Below, in pieces: positions 24,310 to 36,189 of a DNA stretch of 64,000 nucleotides; positions within the stretch are counted from its first letter, which is position 1, and each line of letters starts with the position of its first letter. The position numbers and the translations under genes were made by a program. The notes below the pieces were generated by a model. It made no database searches, was not told the DNA's origin, and saw nothing but the letters and a program-made list of their open reading frames with translations. The DNA comes from Massarina eburnea CBS 473.64 (lineage: Eukaryota > Ascomycota > Dothideomycetes > Pleosporales > Massarinaceae), in NCBI GenBank assembly GCA_010093635.1, contig MU006793.1, positions 90,078 to 154,077 on the forward strand, given 5' to 3'.

Positions 24310-25429
24310 TGCAACGAATACAACACCCTCGATCCCGATCCGGGTTGCAGCGACGATATCGAATTAGAAGCAGACGGTTTGGTTTGGCGTATACGAGGAC
24401 GATAACGTTTAAGAAAGCTGTAGGCAGAGTGCTTGCGTGGTCATGCTGATTAGTTGAATAATTGGTCGTTCGTCTGTATCGGGACGAGACTCGTAAAAGG
24501 ACAAGGAATAGTCAACAGCGGGCCTGCTCAATTTGAGGAAAACGAACACGGCTGTGATATCTCGATGACCGCTGGAGCTAGAAGAGAGTTCAAGGTTTGA
24601 CGGATCGAGGCCGGCGCAACCTTGATCAAACTAAAACATTGTTTCATCACCACAATTTTAAAAGTGTGACTGCGCTAATGCGTGACTGAGTTTAATGATA
24701 GTTTCTAAAAAGGAAAAGCCATGTTCTGGGATGCTGAATCTGCGGAATTGATGGTTTTGATAGGTGTTTGAGAGTGTTCTTGACGCGGTATCCTGGGTTT
24801 CCAAATGTCGGTCGACCGCGCAATCACTTCACTACCGCGACTCAGACCGTTCCCTAGTATACCGCGCATAATTCTAGACCGGAGGAAACAACCAAACACC
24901 AAAAACTTCACCATATTCCCGTCCTCGACTGCCCGCCGGACCCTCTTACTAAGATGGGTGCCCTACCACTCAAAAGTTGGCCGTTTCGTCGCCGCTGCAA
25001 ACTGAGCCGAACTCCAGATTTTCGCCGGAGATCAGATCATGGGTGGATCCGCTCCCGCACCTGTTCTGGTATGGGGCGGATCCTGCCTGATAAGGTAGGT
25101 TGAGACTGTAGGTTGAGACTTTGGCCCTTCACATCTTAGCTTCTGCAGCATTTCTGTCGCATCGCGAAATGAGCAGGCTTGCGGCGTGCAGCCACGCACT
25201 TGGAATGCGGTTTCGAAGGTACCACGGGTACCTACCACATACCACAATGGTCGCAAGAGAGGGATTGCGTTATCGATAGCGGTGCATGACGTCGTGATAA
25301 ATGCGCAACGCGCCGAGCCAATAACAGCCCTCCAAAAGTAAGCGGGGAGCTCCCCTCCCTCTACACCAGCGTACCTTCTACGTACAACGCAGCTCATATA
25401 ATCACCCCACGTCTCTGTACGTCCCTTTC
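24310..25429. other. Divergent intergenic region
   Basis: About 1.1 kb between the orphan (-) and the AIF-type gene (+). Apart from the short hydrophobic extension of the orphan frame at its left edge, nothing recognisable. Confidence 0.55.
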
Positions 25430-27342
25430 ATGCAGTCACTACGCCTCTTCGCTTCTCTGCGCAGCTCCATCAAGCTCCAAACAAGCTTTCCCATTGCCGC
25501 TTACACTAACAAACACACGGTAGCTTTTAGCACAAACGTCAGGGCCATGGCGCAGGAATTCAAGCTCAAGGGTGTTTCGTCGCTGAACCTGAAGAACGGA
25601 GATAAGCAGGAGGTGGAAGTTGACGGTGTCGAGGGTGGAAAGGTGCTCCTGCTCAAGGTCCAGGACCGTGTCCATGCTACATCTGCAAACTGCACGCATT
25701 ATGGCGCGCCGTTGAAGACGGGTGTCCTTACGCCGGAGGGCCGGCTGACCTGTCCGTGGCACGGCGGTAAGTGTGCCCTTGCTGAAATGCTTCGGAACCG
25801 GCTGATGAGGCATAGCCTGCTTTAATGTTTCCACCGGTGATGTGGAGGACGCGCCCGCGCTCGACCCGCTCACCAAGTACGACGTGTTCGAGAAGGACGG
25901 CGCGGTGTACGTTAAGACCGACGAAGACACGCTCAAGGCAAATCGACGGTTCCTGAACCTCAAGTGTTCGGCAGCGAGCAATGAGAAGGTTTTGGTCATC
26001 GGCGGGTGCGTGTTACTGAATTGCTCACGAAAATAGGAGAGCTAACGGTCCGCAGCGGGTCAGGAACACTTGGCGCGATAGAGGGGTTGCGGGGCGGCGG
26101 TTACAAAGGCGCCATCACTGTCCTCTCGAAAGAAGGATACCGTCCGATCGACCGGACGAAGCTGTCAAAGGCTCTGCTTGCCGACATTTCCAAGGCGGCG
26201 TGGAGACAACCGGAGTTCTACAAAGATGCCTCCATTGACATCATCGAGGACGAGGTGAAGAGCGTAGATTTCGATGGTAAAAAGGTGTCGACAAAGTCTG
26301 GAAAGACATACGACTACAACAAGTTGGTTCTGGCAACTGGCGGCACCCCGAGGTGGCTGCCATTGGAAGGTCTAAAGGGTGACCTCGGCAACGTCTTCTT
26401 GCTGCGGACCTTGCCAGATGCTCAGAACATTGTCAAGGCTGTCGGTGACAATGGAAAGAAGATCGTAGTGGTCGGCAGCTCTTTCATCGGTATGGAGGTC
26501 GGCAATTGCCTAGCTGGTATGAAGAACGACGTGACCATTGTCGGCATGGAAGAAGGTAAGCAAACTCACACCTTCTCATACTCGGTCTTTTCTGACCACG
26601 TATAGCACCCATGGAACGCGTCATGGGTAAAAAGGTGGGCAAAATATTCCAGGGCTTGCTGGAGAAGAATGGTGTCAAGTTCAAGATGGGAGCCAGCGTC
26701 GACAAAGCCACCGCCTCCAAGAGTGACTCGTCCAAAGTCGGAGCAGTGCAGCTCAAGGATGGGACCGTGCTAGAGGCCGATCTCGTCATCGAAGGTGTCG
26801 GTGTTGCTCCAGCGACTGAGTACCTGAAGGGCAACTCGAGCGTCCAGCTCGAGAAGGACGGCTCACTATCGACCAACGAGTCTTTCGAAGTCAAGGGCCT
26901 CAAGGATGTTTTTGCAATTGGCGATATCGCCACATATCCCTATTGGGGGCCAGGTGGAAATGGGACTCCCACTAGGATAGAGCACTGGAACGTTGCACAA
27001 AACGCCGGCCGCTCGGTCGCCAACACGATCAACAAACCAAGTTCCAAACCAAAGCCCTTCATCCCCGTTTTCTGGTCAGCGCTCGGGTCGCAGCTCCGAT
27101 ACTGCGGAAATACGGTCAATGGATACGATGATGTAGTGATCCAGGGCGACACGGAGAAGCCGTCGTTTGTCGCGTACTACACCAAGGGAGATGAGGTTGT
27201 GGCCGTCTCTTCCATGATGAAGGATCCGTATATGACGCAGAGTGCAGAGCTGATGCGGAGGAACAAGATGCCCCGGAAGAGCGAGCTCCAGAAGGGCGTC
27301 GACATTCTGGAGATTGGGCTTCCGTCCGAAATCAAAATGTGA
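25430..27342 (+). CDS. Rieske [2Fe-2S] / AIF-family flavin oxidoreductase (AIFM3 type)
   Basis: Exons 25430-25766, 25816-26005, 26056-26555 and 26606-27342 give 587 residues. A basic, Ser/Arg-rich N-terminus reads as a mitochondrial presequence. A Rieske domain follows with ligands C88/H90 in CTHYGAP and C108/H111 in CPWHGACF, then a pyridine-nucleotide-disulphide oxidoreductase module with the FAD motif VLVIGGGSGTLGAIEG, the NAD(P) motif IVVVGSSFIGMEVG and the late FAD motif VFAIGDIA. This architecture is that of AIFM3-like proteins, putative NAD(P)H oxidoreductases tied to mitochondrial redox balance and, in some members, apoptosis. Substrate is unknown. Note that the FAD motif has GTLGA where GxxGA is usual, which fits. 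Confidence 0.93.
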
Positions 27343-29327
27343 GCAGAAGGTGACACAGGGACACGGAGGGATGTCGCGGTAACGGTTCGAGCAGTTGGTT
27401 ATTTCGGAGAGGACAGAACAGGGGTTGTATGTCCAGGGCGCATCAAGAATTAAGATTCAATGACGTGAAGAGGGAACTGCCCCTTTTGTGACTGCCCACA
27501 CATCCTTGGCCTGACATGTCTCGAATGGTTCAGAAAATGTGTCGTTGTGCTGGGGAAGGCTGGTTTTGTGACGGTAGAAGGTGGAGCCGAGGGGCCGAGT
27601 CGCACGCCTGTGTGAATCTGGCGATCTAAGCGCCGGGTTAATTTCCGACCACTTGTTCGCCCATTGCGCTCCGCTACCTAGCACCTAGCAGATTACATGT
27701 GTGTTTGTATGTATATGTAGGTAAAATGGGCAGCGTTGCTAGCTTCACGCGTGACGGTGGTGTCGTGGCTGCGGTACTACAATACCTATCGAGTGCAATA
27801 TCGAGTGCGAGGCAGGACAGGGCAGGGGCTGGACGAGACAAGGTGGCGTCATTCCGAGGGGGCGCGCTGATTGGCAGGGACGTCGGAATGCAGGGCGGGG
27901 CCCCTTGCAGAACATGGCTTTGCGATGTTTTGGGAGTCCTGACACCTCTCGCGGTTTGGAGCTTGGAAGGCTGGTGAAAACGTGACATGACGAGGGGAGA
28001 GGGGAGAGGGGTCTGGCGGGTCGTTTTCCGGTGTTTACATTCGGCGGTGGCGGCGAGGGTGCGCTGTGCTGATTAGGCTCGACGCGTCTGCCCTTCTGGG
28101 CCAGGCGGTGGATAGGGTGACAGCTGTCACTATGTAGTATGTATGTAGTAGGTATGTATGTACATAGTACATACCGTCCGGCTCGACCCTGTCTGGAGTG
28201 AGGCGGCGGTCGCGGGCTCCAGATCGGCGTCGTCGGTGGACTGTCCGGGTAGCTATCAGATTGAGGTCGCTCGGTGATAAGCAGAGTAAGTATTGTACCC
28301 AAGTATAGGCACATTATCATTAGGCGCATGGCATAAAGCAATCTGCGCAATAATAATCCCCATGCCCGGCGCGTGCAAGGTTGCATGGGCGTGGGAAGGT
28401 TGAAACAGCGACACCCAGCCGTAGTCCCGTTCAGGCCATGGATGGCAGAGACGCTGAGAATGGGCGGCCGAGCAGCCGCCCAGCTGTCGTTCCTCGCCTG
28501 CGCGATAATCGGCCACTGCAGTCTGCAAGTTCGAGCCGGGAAAGGCTGGCGGCGCGCATCAAGACGTCGGGGGGCATCGCAGAGCAAACTGGCAGCCATA
28601 GCACATATCATCGCTCCGCCCACGCGCTGGTGTTTGTGCTGCTGGCTCAGGCCTCAAGCCCGTGTAAAGCCGAGCTGTGTCTCCCCTTTTATCTCATCTC
28701 GTTTACCAGTAATACCACCAGCAACGGCCCGCAGGAAGACACTCAGAGCAGTGTGAGTCCAGTCAATCCGTCGTCGCCCGTCACCCGTTACCCAGTCATC
28801 AGCGCCGCCGCGCCGTCTGCGTCTCTCCTTCCACTCACGTCAACACGCACACGCACACGCGCACGCGCACGCCGACGCCCATCGCCGACGCCCATCGCCT
28901 TTTGGCTGCGCTGCTTGCTCCTTAGTGCTGCATATCTGAGTCCGCCGCCGTAGTGCATGTGAAGTGAAGCCCGCCCGTCCGCCAGTCGACCGCCCGACGA
29001 CACTATCAGACATAGAGAGGTACGCCGACCACCTGCCACACCGCTCCCCACGCCCACACCCACTCCCCCCCTCCCCCAATCGACGCCTGCCAATTGCCTT
29101 TGCACCGCGCGCCTAGCACCGCAACCGCAGCATCGCGACAGGTGACAGTCCGCGACCGACCGCGCCGGCCTGGATGCGTCTGTGGTAGCGAAGCTCCCCG
29201 CGACCGACATCCACACGCCCACGCCCACGCCCATTCCCACCCACACCCACACCCACACCCACTCCGACGCTGACGCTGACCCGCCCAGCAGGCAGCGCGC
29301 GTACCTGAACGACAGAGCGCCCAGAGC
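27343..29327. other. Long upstream region of the Kin4-like gene
   Basis: Nearly 2 kb without a convincing gene. It contains ATGT-type repeats near 28135-28170, CACACG repeats at about 28838-28876 and CCCACA-type repeats at about 29225-29265. A minus-strand frame at 27745-28623 is compositionally biased and domain-free. The right part is probably a long 5' leader and promoter of the kinase. Confidence 0.55.
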
Positions 29328-32300
29328 ATGTCTTCGGCCGCCGTGCAGCAGAGCGGCCCGGCCCTCTCGCACTCGCAGCAGTACGCGGGCTACCAGCAGC
29401 CGTCGTCCGCCGCAGTTCCTGCTTCTCCCGCCTCGGCAAGAAAGTCTTCCCGGCGTCCCAGCAATGGCGCGTCGCCCAACACGCCGACCACGCCAAATGC
29501 CCAACCGCACCACACTCCCATAACCACGCCCCGCGCGCAGCCCGTCTCGACCTCTGCACACTCCTCCTCCGCCATGGCCACCGCCGGCACCAGCGCACCC
29601 ATGCCGCCGCCGCGCTCGTCATCACACCGCACCGCCCGCAGCCCATCGACCCCCCGCGGCACACACGAGAGCTCCCGCCGGAGAGACAAGGAGAGCCCCA
29701 GGGCGCCTGGCAGTGCCGGCAGGTCCAAGCCCTCGCCCTCGCAGCCCGGCCGCAGCCGCTCCACATCAGCAGTCGGCCAGCCCCCCGCAGGCACGAATCT
29801 GCCGCGCGAGGAGAGCGCCGTCATAAGCAGGATTATCTCTTCGGACCCGCAGGAGGACGTTGCCCGCGAAAAAGCGCGCCAGGCGGAAACCTTCACCACC
29901 ACCTCGGCCGCCGCAATCACCCCCATAACCGGCCTCGGCCTCGTGGGCAGTGAGGGCGTCGACGATGGCGGCAGGGGTGGAGGTCGGAGCCGCCAGGACC
30001 ATTCCGCGTCCACGAAACGCTCCAAGTTTGGCAACTACGTGCTGGGCCAGACGCTTGGCGAGGGCGAGTTCGGCAAGGTGAAGATGGGCTGGAAAAAGGA
30101 CAGCAGCGTCGAGGTCGCGATCAAGCTCATAAGAAGAGAAACACTGGGCGGCAACCAAAACCGCCTGCAGAAGATCTACCGCGAGATTCACATCCTGCGC
30201 GGACTGGAGCACCCGAACATTGTCCGGCTGCACGAGATGGTGGAGACGGAGCGCCATATTGGAATTATTCTGGAGTATGCGTCAGGAGGCGAGCTCTTCG
30301 ACCACATCCTCAACCACCGCTATCTCAAGGACGGGGCCGCACGTAGACTGTTCGCGCAACTTATCTCAGGAGTCGGCTATCTGCACAAGAAGGGCATTGT
30401 TCACCGCGACTTGAAGCTCGAGAATCTGCTGCTGGACCGGAATAGGAACATAATCATCACCGACTTCGGCTTCGCCAACACCTTTGATCCGAACGATGAG
30501 CTGGGCGAGGAAATCGAGTTCAACCTGGGCAACAAGGAATTTATCAAGTCGCTAGGCCTCGAGGGCGGTGATGGGCCCCGTCGCGGCGACCTCATGCAGA
30601 CGAGCTGCGGCAGTCCATGTTATGCAGCCCCGGAATTGGTCGTTAGCGACTCGCTGTACACTGGGCGCAAAGTTGACGTATGGAGCTGCGGCGTTATTTT
30701 GGTAACTCACCTCCACAATCCGTACCCTCGGAATCACTAACGCCCCACAGTACGCAATGTTGGCTGGCTACCTACCCTTTGACGACGATCCAGCGAATCC
30801 AGAAGGTGACAATATCAATCTGCTCTACAAGTATATTGTGGCTACGCCGCTCACATTCCCCGAATACGTTACACCGCACGCCCGCGACCTTCTCAAGCGC
30901 ATTCTCGTCCCGGACCCAAGACAGCGCGCAGACCTCTTCGAGGTTGCTCGACACAGCTGGTTGAGCGACTATGCCCATGTCGTCAGCTTCATTACCTCCA
31001 GCACTACGAACTCGACCGATGTTCAAAAGGCGCCTGGCGGTGCCCGTACGTATCCATGTTCCGCTCAGCCTCTTCAGCCTACTAACGCGGAAGCAGAAGA
31101 CACATTCGACACGCAACCATCGCTCGCACGAAGCGCATCCGTACGTGAACCAGGGAAGCCGCCACATTCTGTGGTGTCTCCCGTACACGGTGGGCTTACC
31201 GCAAAGCGAGAGCAAATCAACCAGCAGCCATCCGACAAACCCAAGAAGGAGCGCGATACCAAGCGCAGGACTGTTCAGGTCGAATACGTGGCGCCTCAGT
31301 CACAGACTGTGCGTGGAGAAGTATCTCCTCCAGGTGGAGCTGCGTCTTCTTCCAAGACCCGTGTCAAAGAATCAGGTCCTACCGAAGTACTGTCAACAGA
31401 TGGCTACAACGCGCGACCAAGCCGGACTTCATCCACAAATACAGCGCCCTCGCGGCCACCGCGGGACCCCCAACGATCTGCCTCTGATTACACGGCCTTC
31501 GGCTCCGCGCCTGTTACTACGGCTCGACCATCAACGGGTGGGACTTTGGCTGCAAACTCACGATTGCCATCAAGGGGCAACTCATACAGTCAACCCTCAA
31601 CAGCGACCGTTGCGCAGACTAATGCGGAAGGGCGCTTCTCCCAACCCAAGGGCAAACAGTATCATATTTCTCCACCGCAGAATGACTCGGGCATCGGCCA
31701 TCCTAGCATCGGGCAACCCGCCATGGGCCAACCTTCCTCGCAGCGAGTGCAGACCATTCAAGCAGAATCAAAGGGCCACAAACGCTCTAATACGGTTAGT
31801 GAGACCTTTGGGAGGGTGACGTCGATGTTTTCAGCTCGACAGCCATCCTACCAGCATGACCCTAAAGAATCCTCCACCTCACAAAACTCGGAATATGCAC
31901 ACGAGAAGAGGGCGCAGAAGTCCTACCCTCCTACATCCATGCCTGGGCCTATTGCTAACGTTCACGCCTACCGACAGAGCTCTGATTCTAGCCGACGGAC
32001 ATCATTTGGCTTTTCACGAAAGTCCGCTCAAGATCCAAACAATGCAGCAAAGGCCTCCAGGCGATTCTCCCTATTGCCGTCGTCATTGTCGAAGACGTTC
32101 TCGTCGAACCACAGAGAAAGTATGCCGGCGACATCGCAAGCTGATCGCCGAGTCTCGATGGCAGGTTCTACTCGCCCACGCGCCTCGTCCCGCCCTGCAA
32201 TCTTTGGACGCGGATCAGACTCGAGGTCTCCTAGTCAGAGCACCGAGGAAAGTAGCGCGCATGGCTATTACGACGGATCGCACGACCCCAACCCTAGAAT

Positions 32301-32664
32301 GCGCGGTGGACCCGCCTCAGCCCCCGCTGCCCAGACCCAATTTACGCCCCAGCCTCTCGTCGGCGACGACAAATTCCCCAACCCACGAGGACCGCATCCT
32401 TCCAATTCGCAAGACCGACCGTACCGACACCAAAACGACTCAGATGCGAGTGAAGCTGCGGCGCAAGGTTACCGGCCACAGTATGGTATGAACAACGGTC
32501 CTGCGCCTGTAGAGCAGCCCAGGAAGGGCGTGCTCCAGAAGAGTAGGAAGTTTGCAGATGCGTACGAAGAGTCTGGCGGGAACAAGGGAAGTAGCGGCAG
32601 CTCGAGGAGAGTTATGGACTTTTTCAGGCGGATGGGCAGACAGAGGGGGAAGGAGGATCGGTGA
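29328..32664 (+). CDS. kin4: Kin4-like Ser/Thr protein kinase
   Basis: Exons 29328-30701, 30751-31045 and 31097-32664 give 1078 residues. A disordered Ser/Pro-rich head (1-235) precedes the kinase domain (about 236-531): GEGEFGKVK loop from G244, ATP-binding K266, HRDLKLEN with D361, DFG D379, and APE near 434-436. Distinctive Kin4/Frk1 features are NYVLGQTLGEGEFGKVK, TSCGSPCYAAPELVVS and AGYLPFDDDPANPEGDNI; an insert of about 30 residues lies between DFG and the activation loop. Kin4 in yeast holds back mitotic exit when the spindle is misplaced; the same role here is inferred. A long disordered tail ends in a basic stretch (FFRRMGRQRGKEDR) that may bind membrane. The second intron (51 bp: GTACGT, CTAAC, GCAG) is stop-free, so its splicing is a judgement. 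Confidence 0.92.
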
Positions 32665-34399
32665 CGGGTTAACATGATCTGATTGTCGTGTATTGAGGGA
32701 CATGTTCGACTATGCATATTGATGCAGCATTGCTTGTCTAGGAGGGGGAAGATTTGGGCTGGAGAGGATATATTGCTATTGCTCCGATGCACAGCTACAT
32801 GGCGAGTTGTGTTGATTGTCTCGAAGATGTTGGAAGTGGCATGAGAGCGAGACCCGCGGGAGAGGGGAGGGGGGAGAATACCGGGTAATATTGCATCAGC
32901 CAGGCGTTTTGAACAGGGCGTTTTCTTGTTCTCTTCTCTTCTAGCTGTTTGGGGATTGAGAGTGTTTTTTTGTTTTGTTTTTGGGAGAAAGGAAGGGGAG
33001 CGATTTTACTTCAACCACACACCACATCCCCAGGAATTCTATAATTTCTAGTCTTGTTTCTTCTTCTTCTTTTTCTTCTTCATTTCCATCTCTCCCATCT
33101 TTCTATCCTTCTCGCCAGCCGAACTCTTTTTGGTTTTTTTTGGTTTCCTGTCCTCCATGTTTTGGGGGTCTTTTTTTTCTTCTCTTCTCTTCTCTTCTCC
33201 ATGGTAGTAAGCAGCTTTCCTTTGCTTTACTTTTTATCTACATGCTTGCTTGCTTGCTTGCTTGCTTCGGATTCAGCGGGATACACCACATGTTGTTGCT
33301 GTTAGTGTTGCCACTGCTGTTGCTGTCCTTCTTTCTCGCGGCCTGGCCTGGCCTGGCGATTGAAATCGGCGATGTATGTGGAGATTGCCATCTATGTCCG
33401 GCCTGGCGTGTGTGTGTGTGTATGTGTGGGGAAAGGTGGAGCCAGCCAGCCAGTCAGCCAGAACGGGGAACGGAGTTGGTAGGGAAAATGGGAACCGGAA
33501 TATTAAATATATTGAGAGGGGTATAAAAAAAAAAGTCTTGACTCTTTTTTTTTTGGTTGCGTGTGATGTGTGTGATGTGTGTGTGTGTGTGTGATTGAGT
33601 GAGGGGATTGGATTGGATTGGATTGGATCTATCTCTTTTTCTTTTCTTTTCTTCTTTTTTATTGGTTGGTGTTGCGTGTGTTGTTGGTGGGGAGAGGGTG
33701 CATATGTTATGTTATGTTATGTTGTAGTGGTCGTTCATCGATTTCGTACTATACTTTGATGTGTGTATCGTATGAAGGAGAGCTAGAGGGCACAGGGCAC
33801 GCGTAAGTTTTGTTGGTGGGCCTCGATGCACTTGGACGGAATCCACTTCTTCTGTGGGTGTGTTCCACCGGTGCAGGAATTGAATCAATATCTTGGAGTA
33901 TAGGGGGCGTGTATTTCACTCTTTATGGGAATTCTGGGGGCTTTGCATGACTATCTTCTTTCTCTTCAGCACTTTTCTTCTTCTTGCTCACTACATCTAC
34001 AGCTACAGTCAGTCTGTTGTTTACCTTCAGCTTCTCATTTCATATCTTGTGATCAATCAACCCCCCAAGACATCCGTCCTGAGGATTTAATGACGTTTAC
34101 GCCGAAAAATAATAATCATATCTCATTTAAATCTAATAATGCGTAGCAGAACGTGGTATCATTATTCGTCCCCGCTCATGTATATTCCGTATTCCCACCC
34201 TTTTTGATCCCTGGGGTGCTCATAGACCCCATTCCATCGGTCCCTTGGATGGCGCCAACATGACCGACATACGCCACATACATTTTGTTCATGTTGCGAA
34301 TCTGCGCTGTTCGTCGATGGCGGCATTCGTAGTCTTTACGAAATCTTCCGGGCTCCTATATCTTTCTTCATGGCTCATAAATCTTTCAAAAATGAGAGC
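32665..34399. other. Intergenic, pyrimidine-rich with clustered microsatellites
   Basis: Spacer between convergent kin4-like and wc-2 genes. From about 32940 the plus strand is strongly T/C- then T/G-rich and carries short tandem repeats: TGCT (33243-33267), GT (about 33409-33429 and 33570-33592), GATTG (about 33604-33628) and TATGT (about 33703-33723). No domain-bearing frame. Confidence 0.75.
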
Positions 34400-35833
34400 T
34401 CAACTACTGTTCGTGCTCGTATGCATGATGAGAGATGGTGTGTGCGATGTTTGCGTATTGTTCGACTGCTTCTTCTTTTCCTTCTTGGCCCATCGTACTG
34501 CACAGGTCAGTCCCCCATGCATGGAGGAAAGCAGGGAGAAGAAAGACTTACAGCCACACGCATTGCACAGCGTCTTTGGCCCATTCGGACCCTTCCTCCA
34601 TTCTGGCGAGTCCAACGTCCCGCAATCCGTGCACACATACTCATCTGCAATTTTCAGCTTCTTTTTCTTGTCCGCCCCAGACCTGCCGTCGCGATCGAGC
34701 GAGACGGGGATTCCAGCATCACCCCTGATCAACATTGGGCTGTGCTCTCCTGTACTGATGCCTTGGCTTCGTTCGCCGTCGCGATAGCGCAGACCTGTCA
34801 ACATCTCTATTGTCTCCAGATGCGTCGCGCCTTCGTATCTTGCCATCTTGTCATTGATGCTATCTGGCTTGCTCGCCGCCAAGGCCTCGTCCAGATTCTG
34901 GCGCGTGAGTGCTGTGTTCGGGATGCCCGGCTTCGCAGGCGGGGGCATTGCGTTGTATGCTGCGAGCGCACTCGCACTCACACCCTCACTCTCCGGCCTG
35001 CCCCGTGTGTCCGACACTGACGGTGCGGTCACTGAACCTGTGACATCTGTCTTCTTTGTCCAGGCGCCGGTCATGGAATCGCCCTCTTCCTGCTCCTCGC
35101 GCTTCAGCTCCGCGATTCTTTTCATCAGTCTCTCGTTTTCGATCTTGTGTTCAAGGAAGGAATCGAGGAGGGCGGCATTCTTGGTCGGGTACGGGCGCGA
35201 CATCATGAAGAAGCCGCGGCAGCGCATTGTGGTCTGAGGCGCAAAGGTGGATGTGTCGTTGCTGAGGTGCGGGTGGCCGTGGGCTTCGAAGATGGCCCAT
35301 GTCTCGTCGTTCTTGAGGAAGCGGTAGAAGAAGCGCAGGGGATTGCCGGACGCTATCGACTCGTTGAACTCCTTGACGAAGATGCCGCTGTCGTCGGGGT
35401 GGATAAACTCGCCGACGAAGCGGCCGACCAGCTGGCCGGGGTCCCAGCCCGTGAGCGCTTTACACGAGGGCGAGGCGTACATGATGCGACCGCCGGGCGT
35501 CAGGATGTGGAGAAAGTCGCGCAGCTCTTCCAGCACACGCTGCGACCAGTTGCGCCGCTTCGTGAATTCGGTGAGCGTGCTGCCGCTGGGGTTCAGACTC
35601 GGCGCGCCAAAACCTGTGGGCAGTGGGCCGGCGCCCGCAACACCCGCGACACCCGCAACGCCCGCGAGCGCCGGTGCGCCTTGCGGGAGTGCGACCAGGT
35701 CACTCGGGGCGGGGCCGGAGAGAACATTGGGGTTTTGCTGCATCTGCTGGGTGAAGCTGTCGGCGGCGTCGAGTTGTTGGAGGTCCATCTGCATCACGTC
35801 GTCCATGCTGGCGGCACTGCTGGCGGGGTACAT
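34400..35833 (-). CDS. wc-2: White collar 2 (PAS plus GATA zinc finger), light and clock regulator
   Basis: Exons 34552-35833 and 34400-34497 give 459 residues. A Gln/Ala-rich head leads to a single PAS domain (about residues 100-220, LHILTPGGRIMYASPSCKALTGW region described in parts: GGRIMYASPSC), a coiled segment with KRIAELKREEQEE, a basic DKKKKLK nuclear signal and one GATA finger of the WC type, C401-x2-C404-x18-C423-x2-C426, followed by LRWAKKEKKK. WC-2 pairs with the photoreceptor WC-1 through PAS contacts to form the White Collar Complex, which activates light-responsive and clock genes. The only intron lies just after the fourth Cys, is 54 bp and has no stop codon. It shares a 356-bp divergent promoter with rad50. 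Confidence 0.95.
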   Translation of the reverse strand: MYPASSAASMDDVMQMDLQQLDAADSFTQQMQQNPNVLSGPAPSDLVALPQGAPALAGVAGVAGVAGAGPLPTGFGAPSLNPSGSTLTEFTKRRNWSQRVLEELRDFLHILTPGGRIMYASPSCKALTGWDPGQLVGRFVGEFIHPDDSGIFVKEFNESIASGNPLRFFYRFLKNDETWAIFEAHGHPHLSNDTSTFAPQTTMRCRGFFMMSRPYPTKNAALLDSFLEHKIENERLMKRIAELKREEQEEGDSMTGAWTKKTDVTGSVTAPSVSDTRGRPESEGVSASALAAYNAMPPPAKPGIPNTALTRQNLDEALAASKPDSINDKMARYEGATHLETIEMLTGLRYRDGERSQGISTGEHSPMLIRGDAGIPVSLDRDGRSGADKKKKLKIADEYVCTDCGTLDSPEWRKGPNGPKTLCNACGCKSFFSLLSSMHGGLTCAVRWAKKEKKKQSNNTQTSHTPSLIMHTSTNSS

Positions 35834-36189
35834 GGCGGAGTCGAGGGCTGCGGGCCGTCCACCGGAGCGGTGAAGGCGGGTTGTAGAAGTTTCCCATTAC
35901 CAATTACCATGTAGTTGTGTTGTCACTGCGGGCGCATGACGTAATCACCGCCAAGGCCTCTGTGCGTCGTTCCTTCCTCGCACGTGAGACCGCGTTCGTG
36001 GTCGCTCTTTCCGACCAGCTCCCAGGCTGCAGCCGCGTCCCGTCCCGCCGCGCCAACCACCACACCTCCACCACCACCACCACCACCACCACCACGACAG
36101 CCATCGGCTCGCGGCCGGTTTCTAGCTGTCCATTCACTCACCGCATCACAGACGTGACAGGCTCCTGGATATAGTGCACCACCGCAGCC
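35834..36189. promoter_or_regulatory. Divergent promoter between wc-2 and rad50
   Basis: The only spacer between the two divergent start codons, so it must carry both promoters. It includes an ACC trinucleotide repeat at about 36063-36095. No specific factor site is claimed. Confidence 0.6.

Noticed and set aside
27745..28623. Minus-strand frame of 292 codons
   Set aside because: Compositionally biased (Arg, Pro, His), no domain, lies in the kinase leader and overlaps other open frames, as expected for GC-rich non-coding DNA.
29225..29265. CCCACA-type repeat as a possible telomere-like or interstitial telomeric tract
   Set aside because: The unit is not CCCTAA/TTAGGG and is a short local microsatellite in the leader of the kinase gene.
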